Origin: Oscillospiraceae bacterium
GTDB lineage: Bacteria > Bacillota > Clostridia > Saccharofermentanales > Saccharofermentanaceae
DNA length: 36,436 nucleotides
Direction: 5' to 3'
NCBI GenBank assembly: GCA_902776845.1
Contig: CACYRM010000034.1
Coordinates: forward strand, 1 to 36,436
The translations under genes were made by a program, and so were the position numbers. The notes under the pieces were generated by a model, which worked only from the letters and a program-made list of their open reading frames with translations, was not told the DNA's origin and did not search any database. How positions within the stretch are numbered: the first letter of the stretch is position 1; every line of letters starts with the position of its first letter. Below, piece after piece: positions 31,588 to 36,436 of the stretch.

Positions 31588-32458
31588 ACTTATTGAGAGT
31601 GCTGTCTCAAATATGAGCAAAGGCCATAAGGCCATAGCCAGTTTTATATTGGAGTCTTATGATAAAGCCGCATATATGACGGCTGCAAAGCTCGGAGAGG
31701 AAGTAGGTGTCTCTGAATCAACGGTAGTCAGGTTTACGACCGAGCTCGGATTTGAGGGATATCCCGAATTCCAGAAGGCACTGCAGGAGGATCTTAAATC
31801 AAAACTTACCTCTGTACAGCGCCTTGGCCTTACCGAGAAGTTCGAAAGTGACAGCGAAGCATTAAGATCTGTTGTCGCACAGGATATATCCAACCTCAGG
31901 GACACGCTTAATTCGATTGACGAGAAGGGATTTGACAAAGCCGTAAATTCCATTCTCGGAGCGCGGAAAATATACATCATGGGCATCAGGGCTTCCGCGC
32001 CGCTGTCGGAATTCATGCACTTCTATATGACGCTTCTTTTCGATGATGTCGTACTTGTACGAAGCACCTGCACGAATGAGCTTTTCGAACAGATCATGCC
32101 GATCGGCAAAGACGATGTCATGATCGGAATCTCTTTCCCGAGATATTCTGCCAGGACCATCAACTCGATGGGTTATGCCAAGCGCAAAGGCGCAACGATC
32201 ATCGCTATCACCGACAAAGATGATACTGCGATGACGGAATATGCGGATATAAAGCTTTTCGCGAGATCATCAATGGCATCATTTGTCGATTCGCTTACGG
32301 CGCCGCTCTCGCTTATCAACGCGCTGCTCGTGTCACTCGGAATGCACAGGAAAGAGCATATTCAATCCTCTTTGGAATCATTGGAATCGTTATGGTCCCA
32401 GTACCGTGTCTATGAGACGGGAAGAGACAGGAATACGGAAGACGGAGATATATTATAA
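31571..32458 (+). CDS. MurR/RpiR-family transcriptional regulator
   Basis: 295 residues. An N-terminal RpiR helix-turn-helix (LGEEVGVSESTVVRFTTELGFEGYPEFQ) is followed by a SIS sugar-phosphate-binding domain (KIYIMGIRASAPLSEFM, MIGISFPRYSARTIN, IIAITDKDDTAM). Such proteins sense phosphosugars and control sugar metabolism. I chose ATG 31571 because GGAAGAGGGAG lies 8 bases upstream; an in-frame ATG at 31550 would contain that site. It overlaps scpB by 17 bases. An RpiR gene between scpB and cmk is not a conserved functional pairing that I know, so the target genes cannot be inferred. Confidence 0.9.
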   Translation: MTGTLELIESAVSNMSKGHKAIASFILESYDKAAYMTAAKLGEEVGVSESTVVRFTTELGFEGYPEFQKALQEDLKSKLTSVQRLGLTEKFESDSEALRSVVAQDISNLRDTLNSIDEKGFDKAVNSILGARKIYIMGIRASAPLSEFMHFYMTLLFDDVVLVRSTCTNELFEQIMPIGKDDVMIGISFPRYSARTINSMGYAKRKGATIIAITDKDDTAMTEYADIKLFARSSMASFVDSLTAPLSLINALLVSLGMHRKEHIQSSLESLESLWSQYRVYETGRDRNTEDGDIL

Positions 32459-32470
32459 AGGAGAAATATT

Positions 32471-33145
32471 ATGGGAATCTTTCAGATCGCTATCGACGGA
32501 CCTTCAGGATCAGGCAAGAGCACACTTGCGAAAGGCATCGCCAAAGAACTTGGAATCATGTACCTTGATACGGGCGCAATGTACAGAACATGCGCAGTCG
32601 CTTCGATTAAGAAGGGGATCGACCCAAAAGACCCTGAAGCCGTAAAGAAGATGATGGATGAGATAAAGATCGAAGTCGAATTCATAGACGGCGTCCAGCA
32701 CATGATCCTTGACGGCGAGGATGTTACAGGCGAACTCAGAACTCCCAAAACTTCGATCGCGGCATCTGACGTATCGGCTCATCCTGTCGTAAGGACCGCA
32801 ATGGTCGCGCTTCAAAGAGAGATCGCGAAGAACCAGACGTTTGTCCTCGACGGAAGAGATATCGCATCAGTTGTTCTTCCTGACGCAAAGTATAAATTCT
32901 TTGTTGTCTGCTCTCCTGAAGTAAGAGCCGAGAGAAGACTTGCCGAGCTTGAAGCAGCTGGCGATCATTCCCAGACAAAGGAAGAGGTATTAAGAGATAT
33001 CCTTTACAGGGATGAACAGGATTCAAAGAGGGCAACGTCTCCTTTGGTCCAGGTTCCGGAAGCTGTTGTCATCGATACAGGCAAGTATGACATTGACGGC
33101 ACAAGAGCTTATCTTTTGAGCTTTCTGGACGAAGAAGATAAATGA
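32471..33145 (+). CDS. cmk: Cytidylate kinase
   Basis: 224 residues. Phosphorylates CMP and dCMP with ATP. The P-loop GPSGSGKST is at residues 10-18. YLDTGAMYRTCAVASIKKGI, LDGRDIASVVLPDAKYKFFV and RDEQDSKRATSPL are the family blocks of CMP binding and the lid. AAAGGAGAAATATT precedes the ATG. The end overlaps ispH-rpsA by 4 bases (ATGA), a clostridial and bacillar order (cmk then rpsA-type gene), supporting co-expression of nucleotide metabolism and S1. Confidence 0.96.
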   Translation: MGIFQIAIDGPSGSGKSTLAKGIAKELGIMYLDTGAMYRTCAVASIKKGIDPKDPEAVKKMMDEIKIEVEFIDGVQHMILDGEDVTGELRTPKTSIAASDVSAHPVVRTAMVALQREIAKNQTFVLDGRDIASVVLPDAKYKFFVVCSPEVRAERRLAELEAAGDHSQTKEEVLRDILYRDEQDSKRATSPLVQVPEAVVIDTGKYDIDGTRAYLLSFLDEEDK

Positions 33146-35163
33146 AGATAACTGTTGCCCGGTCATCAGGATTCTGTTTTGGCGTAAAAAACGCAGTAAC
33201 TGCCGCAGAGAAGGCGGTCGCTTCGCGTTCGGATGACCGGAAGCTTGTTATGCTCGGCGAGATAGTTCACAACAGATTTGTTGTGGATAAGCTTGTTGAA
33301 GGCGGTTTTGAGATCTGCGAAAAGGCTGAGGACTGCCCGGAGAATTCTGTTGTAATCGTCAGAGCACACGGCGTAACTCCTAAAGAGATTGAGATACTTA
33401 AGTCAAAGAACTGCGATATCCGGGATATGACATGTCCGTTTGTTTCCAAGATCCATAAGATCGTCAGGGAAAACGCTGAAAAGGGAATGAATATCATCAT
33501 TACTGGTACTTCGGGGCATCCGGAGGTCACCGGTATACTCGGAGAGACTGAAGGCACGGGTGTTAAATGCGCTGTAATTAAGACTCCTGAGGATCTCGAA
33601 ACGCTTGATTTTCCCCTGGAAAGCTCGATTTTGATCTCGCAAACGACATTTTCGAGCGAAATGTTCAAAAAAATCTGTCAAACAGTTAAAAATAAAATTG
33701 AAAAATACAATGTTTTTGATACAATATGTATTACGACTGAAAGTAGGCAAAAGGAAGCCGCTTCGCTCTCTGAGTTATCAGATTCGATGATCGTCATCGG
33801 TTCGGCTCACAGTTCGAACACCACTAAGCTTTTGGACATCTGCAAAGGTCGTTGTGCAAGAACATTCCTTGTGAACTCCGGCACTGAAGTTGGAAGGCTC
33901 ATCTCGGAAGGGAAGATTCTTCCTGCGGATAAAGTCGGGATCACAGCGGGTGCATCTACACCGGAAGCTATTATTTTGGAGGTTGTTCAACAAATGAACG
34001 AAGAAGAGAAGATCACAAATCAGGGCATTGACACAGAGTTTGCTAATGCTGTCGATTCAATTTCGCAGGTTAGAAGAGGTGCTGTAGTTAAGGGCACGAT
34101 CACATCTGCAGATGACGACTATGTTTATGTAGACGTAAACGACAAGTCCGAAGGAAAAATCTCACGTAAGGAGTTTGATTCGGATCCTGACTTCGATCTT
34201 GACAAGGCAATTGCCGAGCACACAGAAGTTACCGTTAAAGTCAGAAGCATCAAGAATTCCGATCAGGGCAAGGAGATCATCCTTTCAAAGAATGACGTAG
34301 AGTCCGAGAAGGGCAGAGCCGAGATCGAGGAAGCTTATAAGAACAAGACTCCAATCGAAGTAAAGATCACTCGTACTGTTAAGGACGGTGTTATCGGTAC
34401 TTACAAGGGCGTAGATGTTTATATCCACAGAACACAGATCAAGACAGGCGAAGTTAAGGACCTCGAGTCTTTTGTCGGTCAGGTTCTCGAGATCGTTATC
34501 ACAAAGTTCGATACAGAGAAGGGCCGTCTCAGGATCTCCGGCAGCCACAGGATCATCGCATCCGAAGAGCGCCGCAAGAAGTCCGCTGAGATCTGGGACA
34601 ACATTGAGGAAGGCAAGCACTATACCGGTGTTGTCAGAAGCCTTGTTGATTTCGGTGCTTTCATCGATATCGGCGGTGTTGACGGACTCGTTCACGTTTC
34701 CGAGCTCTCATGGAGCCGCAACGCAAAGCCTGCTGATGTTCTTAAGGTAGGTGAGGAAGTTGACGTTTACGTTAAGTCTTTCGACAAAGAGACAAAGAAG
34801 ATCTCTTTGGGCTACAAGAAGCTTGAGGATGATCCTTATTATAATATCGAAGAGAGAATGCCTGTAGGCTGCATCGTCCAGGGTACAGTCGTTCGTCTTA
34901 CAAAGTTCGGTGCTTTCGTTCAGCTTGAGCCCGATCTCGATGCTCTCTGCCACGTATCTCAGATCTCTTCCAGAAGACTTGAGAAGCCTGAGGATGTTCT
35001 TTCCGTTGGTCAGGTTGTTCAGGCTAAGGTCATTAAGATCGAACCCGATGAGAGAAGAATTTCCATCTCCATCAAGGAAGTTGCTCCTATCGATCCCGAG
35101 ATCGAAGAGGCTGCTGAAGAAGCTCCCGCAGAGGAAGCTGCTGAGTCAACAGACGAAGCTTGA
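33142..35163 (+). CDS. ispH-rpsA: IspH - ribosomal protein S1 fusion
   Basis: 673 residues. Residues 1-280 are IspH (HMBPP reductase, last step of the MEP isoprenoid pathway): the three iron-sulfur cysteines are C12 in GFCFGV, C98 in DMTCPFV and C196 in DTICITTESRQ, and VHNRFVV, RAHGV and SGHPEV supply conserved histidines. Residues about 305-650 hold four S1 RNA-binding domains; the third and fourth (GVVRSLVDFGAFIDIGGVDG and GTVVRLTKFGAFVQLEPDLD) are the clearest. The tail is acidic. IspH-S1 fusions are known in Clostridia. A promoter-like sequence and a GGAGG-ATG inside the gene could yield separate S1 (see findings). It overlaps cmk by 4 bases and ends at a terminator. Confidence 0.95.
   Translation: MKITVARSSGFCFGVKNAVTAAEKAVASRSDDRKLVMLGEIVHNRFVVDKLVEGGFEICEKAEDCPENSVVIVRAHGVTPKEIEILKSKNCDIRDMTCPFVSKIHKIVRENAEKGMNIIITGTSGHPEVTGILGETEGTGVKCAVIKTPEDLETLDFPLESSILISQTTFSSEMFKKICQTVKNKIEKYNVFDTICITTESRQKEAASLSELSDSMIVIGSAHSSNTTKLLDICKGRCARTFLVNSGTEVGRLISEGKILPADKVGITAGASTPEAIILEVVQQMNEEEKITNQGIDTEFANAVDSISQVRRGAVVKGTITSADDDYVYVDVNDKSEGKISRKEFDSDPDFDLDKAIAEHTEVTVKVRSIKNSDQGKEIILSKNDVESEKGRAEIEEAYKNKTPIEVKITRTVKDGVIGTYKGVDVYIHRTQIKTGEVKDLESFVGQVLEIVITKFDTEKGRLRISGSHRIIASEERRKKSAEIWDNIEEGKHYTGVVRSLVDFGAFIDIGGVDGLVHVSELSWSRNAKPADVLKVGEEVDVYVKSFDKETKKISLGYKKLEDDPYYNIEERMPVGCIVQGTVVRLTKFGAFVQLEPDLDALCHVSQISSRRLEKPEDVLSVGQVVQAKVIKIEPDERRISISIKEVAPIDPEIEEAAEEAPAEEAAESTDEA
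33698..33725 (+). promoter_or_regulatory. Candidate internal promoter within ispH
   Basis: TTGAAA (33698-33703), 16-bp spacer, TACAAT (33720-33725) with TG at 33717-33718 (extended -10). It sits in an unusually AT-rich stretch of an otherwise GC-richer gene and points toward the S1 half, about 270 bases before the internal ATG at 33994. Confidence 0.45.
33978..33996 (+). promoter_or_regulatory. Internal Shine-Dalgarno and ATG at the IspH/S1 junction
   Basis: GGAGG (33978-33982) precedes an in-frame ATG at 33994 by 11 bases, exactly where IspH ends and the S1 part begins (residue 285). Initiation here would give a 389-residue, four-domain S1 protein, close in size to stand-alone Firmicutes S1 homologues. 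The spacing is slightly long, so use is plausible but unproven. Confidence 0.45.
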
Positions 35164-35187
35164 TCTTTTAATTAATTGATCTTTATA

Positions 35188-35217
35188 AGAGGTTGTCCTT
35201 CGGGGCAACCTCTTTTT
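35188..35217 (+). terminator. Rho-independent terminator after ispH-rpsA
   Basis: An 11-bp stem, AGAGGTTGTCC with GGGCAACCTCT (one G-U), closes on a TTCG tetraloop and is followed by five T residues. It ends the cmk/ispH-rpsA unit. Confidence 0.92.
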
Positions 35218-35285
35218 GCGACTTTTTTATTTGCCGTGCAGACTTTTAATGATCCTGCCCCCGTTTGAAATTTTTTCATTCGGCG

Positions 35286-35382
35286 TTTGATGTAATAAAA
35301 TGCCGTTTTTTGATGTGTTTATGACAGAAATGCGAGTTTTTCTGTCATAAAGCTTCATTTTTCGAGGTTTTATGACATCAAA
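35286..35382. repeat. Palindromic intergenic repeat, copy B (~97 bp)
   Basis: Second copy of the element at 6146-6241. The outer arms TTGATGTAATAAAA (35287-35300) and TTTTATGACATCAA (35368-35381) pair at 13 of 14 positions. Here the inner arms are perfect: TTTATGACAGAAA (35318-35330) and TTTCTGTCATAAA (35339-35351). Copy A has perfect outer arms and decayed inner ones. The two copies share the left 17 bases and an interior TTTTCTGTCATA. It lies just after the rpsA terminator and before the tRNA-Pro operon. Confidence 0.7.
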
Positions 35383-35412
35383 GATTATTGTATTTTCTTT
35401 TATATTTAGAAC

Positions 35413-35442
35413 TTGCATAATCTTATAAGTTGTTATAAGATT
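35413..35442 (+). promoter_or_regulatory. tRNA-Pro promoter overlapped by a 10-bp inverted repeat
   Basis: TTGCAT (35413-35418) and an extended -10 TGTTATAAG (35431-35439) with 15-bp spacing, about 30 bases before the first tRNA. A perfect inverted repeat, AATCTTATAA-GTTG-TTATAAGATT (35419-35442), covers the spacer and -10. It may be an operator or merely an AT-rich coincidence. Confidence 0.45.
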
Positions 35443-35468
35443 TATAGGCTTGTTAGAGGAAACTGCAC

Positions 35469-35544
35469 CGGGGTGTGGCTCAGGTGGTAGAGTGCCTGCT
35501 TCGGGAGCAGGAGGCCGTGGGTTCAAGTCCCGCCACTCCGACCA
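35469..35544 (+). tRNA. tRNA-Pro (anticodon CGG)
   Basis: 76 bases including encoded CCA. The acceptor stem CGGGGTG pairs with CACTCCG (one G-U), with C1-G72 and A73 as expected for bacterial tRNA-Pro. The anticodon stem is CCTGC/GCAGG with loop TTCGGGA, so positions 34-36 are CGG followed by G37, reading CCG codons. The T-loop is TTCAAGT. Confidence 0.95.
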
Positions 35545-35572
35545 ATATTTTTCCTTAACAAGGCGTGATCAT

Positions 35573-35649
35573 CGGGGTGTAGCTCAGGTGGCTAGAGTGC
35601 TTGCTTAGGGAGCAAGAGGTCGTGGGTTCAAGTCCCGTCACTCCGACCA
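35573..35649 (+). tRNA. tRNA-Pro (anticodon AGG)
   Basis: 77 bases with encoded CCA, 28 bases after the first tRNA and nearly identical to it. The anticodon stem is CTTGC/GCAAG (a compensated change from CCTGC/GCAGG) and the loop is TTAGGGA, so the anticodon is AGG with G37. C1-G72, G35, G36 and A73 keep proline identity. An A at position 34 is rare in bacterial tRNAs other than tRNA-Arg(ACG). It should read CCU, and with inosine at 34 also CCC and CCA. Confidence 0.92.
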
Positions 35650-35658
35650 ATACTCGTA

Positions 35659-35695
35659 AATAACCTTCGCATTTATTTGCGGAGGTTATTTTTTT
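35659..35695 (+). terminator. Rho-independent terminator of the tRNA-Pro operon
   Basis: A 12-bp stem, AATAACCTTCGC with GCGGAGGTTATT (one G-U), closes an 8-base loop and runs into seven T residues. It begins 10 bases after the second tRNA. Confidence 0.92.
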
Positions 35696-35703
35696 GTATC
35701 TGC

Positions 35704-35732
35704 TTTACATATATACGCGCGGCAGATATAAT
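35704..35732 (+). promoter_or_regulatory. Promoter of higBA copy 2 (predicts leaderless mRNA)
   Basis: TTTACA (35704-35709), 17-bp spacer, TATAAT (35727-35732). The expected transcription start, about 7 bases after the -10, falls on the A of the higB ATG at 35739. Confidence 0.7.
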
Positions 35733-35738
35733 TTGCGT

Positions 35739-36020
35739 ATGATTAAGAGTTTTGCCGATAAAGAAACGGAGAAAATATATAATCAAGAGTTCTCGAAGAA
35801 ATTGCCTCATTCTATTCAAGGCGTTGCTTTAAGAAAATTGATTATGATCAATAATGCGAAATGTATTGATGATCTTCGTATTCCTCCGGCAAATCATCTG
35901 GAACAGCTTAAGGGAAGCAGAAAGGGCCAATATAGTATAAGAATCAATGATCAATATAGAATCTGTTTTAGATTTAATCAAAATAACTGTTTTGACGTTG
36001 AGATTGTTGACTATCATTAG
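35739..36020 (+). CDS. higB: HigB-type toxin (RelE/ParE superfamily)
   Basis: 93 residues of the short HigB/proteic-killer type: FADKETEKIYNQEFSKKLP at the start, PPANHLEQLKGSRKGQYSIRINDQYRICFRF in the core with the conserved basic and Tyr/Arg residues, and VEIVDYH at the end. Ribosome-dependent mRNA cleavage is the usual activity. I chose the ATG at 35739 from homology. No Shine-Dalgarno precedes it and the promoter places the transcription start at or next to this ATG, so translation is probably leaderless. higA starts 11 bases after the stop. It is only distantly similar to the HigB at 6.4 kb. Confidence 0.88.
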   Translation: MIKSFADKETEKIYNQEFSKKLPHSIQGVALRKLIMINNAKCIDDLRIPPANHLEQLKGSRKGQYSIRINDQYRICFRFNQNNCFDVEIVDYH

Positions 36021-36031
36021 GAGGAATAGAT

Positions 36032-36325
36032 ATGACTGATAAAATACCGTTACCGTCAATCGGGGATATTCTTAAAGAAGAGTTTATGGAACCACTTGAT
36101 ATTACGGCGTACAAATTAGCTAAGGATATTGGTGTTCCTACATCAAGGGTTTTGGAGATTCTTCATGGTAAAAGAAAGATAACTGCGGATACTTCTTTGA
36201 GACTGGCCAAGTATTTCGGCTTAACAGATAAGTATTTTCTTGATCTACAGAACGATATAGATATCAGAATTTTGAAAGAGAGTCAGAAAGAAGAATTCGA
36301 AAAGATCATCCCTTATTCCGCGTGA
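36032..36325 (+). CDS. higA: HigA-type antitoxin
   Basis: 97 residues. An XRE-type helix-turn-helix of the HigA pattern: IGDILKEEFMEPLDITAYKLAKDIGVPTSRVLEILHGKRKITADTSLRLAKYFG is the recognisable span (residues about 10-63), followed by the SxxYFLDLQ-like end KYFLDLQNDIDIR. It neutralises the HigB next to it and should repress the operon. Unlike the antitoxin at 6.7 kb it lacks a peptidase domain. A strong AGGAGGAA precedes the ATG, in contrast with the absent ribosome site of higB, which would favour antitoxin synthesis. Confidence 0.9.
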   Translation: MTDKIPLPSIGDILKEEFMEPLDITAYKLAKDIGVPTSRVLEILHGKRKITADTSLRLAKYFGLTDKYFLDLQNDIDIRILKESQKEEFEKIIPYSA

Positions 36326-36391
36326 CATCAGCAGGTTGCATTCTGCAGGTGTTATCTGTTTTCCGAATGATCTTTCTTTGCCTCAACAATT

Positions 36392-36422
36392 TTGTCTGAC
36401 GCGAAAAAGGTTATGTTATACT
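36392..36422 (+). promoter_or_regulatory. Promoter for a gene beyond the window
   Basis: TTGTCT (36392-36397) and an extended -10 TGTTATACT (36414-36422) with 19-bp spacing, close to the window end. Between higA and this site no terminator hairpin is evident. Confidence 0.4.
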
Positions 36423-36436
36423 CTAAATTATCAATT

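Overview
The window looks like a chromosomal segment of a low-to-mid GC Gram-positive bacterium of the class Clostridia, probably a gut or rumen lineage. This rests on an IspH-ribosomal protein S1 fusion next to cytidylate kinase (a clostridial arrangement), the scpA-scpB pair, a PhoB/WalR-type two-component system, many Cys-lipoproteins and strong AGGAGG ribosome binding sites. The species cannot be named from sequence alone.

Layout. 1-1540 is an insertion-sequence graveyard: the end of an old IS66 transposase (minus strand), the left end of a second IS66 element (tnpA, truncated tnpB), and an IS21-type left end carrying only the 5' part of istA. 1488-3537 (minus) is the remnant of a surface-polysaccharide locus, with a flippase whose last codons come from the IS21 fragment and a 5'-truncated family 2 glycosyltransferase. 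3.5-7.8 kb is an AT-rich accessory block: a lipoprotein, a two-TM protein with a degenerate NUDIX-like domain (possibly a defence effector), and a higBA toxin-antitoxin pair whose antitoxin carries an M78 metallopeptidase domain. 7.9-17.5 kb is housekeeping: glyA, rarA (frameshifted), a lipoprotein, dtd, clpX, a ROK glucokinase, valS and a PH-like membrane protein. A 4 x 64 bp hairpin-bearing tandem repeat separates these from the convergent unit rluF-like / histidine kinase / response regulator (17.8-21.0 kb, minus). Divergent from the regulator are three related lipoprotein genes (21.2-24.6 kb). 24.6-35.2 kb holds a methyltransferase, an RluA-type pseudouridine synthase, ileS (frameshifted), a site-2 protease, scpA, scpB, an RpiR-type regulator, cmk and ispH-rpsA. 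The window closes with two tRNA-Pro genes (anticodons CGG and AGG) and a second higBA pair.

Most notable points: (1) the 64-bp tandem repeat with a 128-bp higher-order structure and pairable hairpins; (2) a ~96-bp palindromic repeat present twice, each time upstream of a higBA locus; (3) an internal promoter-like sequence plus Shine-Dalgarno and ATG inside the ispH-rpsA fusion that could release free S1 protein; (4) a bacterial tRNA-Pro with A at anticodon position 34; (5) a higB whose promoter predicts a leaderless mRNA; (6) out-of-frame deletions of roughly 20-25 nt in both rarA and ileS; (7) a candidate orphan 2TM-NUDIX (Cap16-like) protein. All functional statements are by reading the sequence and from family knowledge; no search was run.
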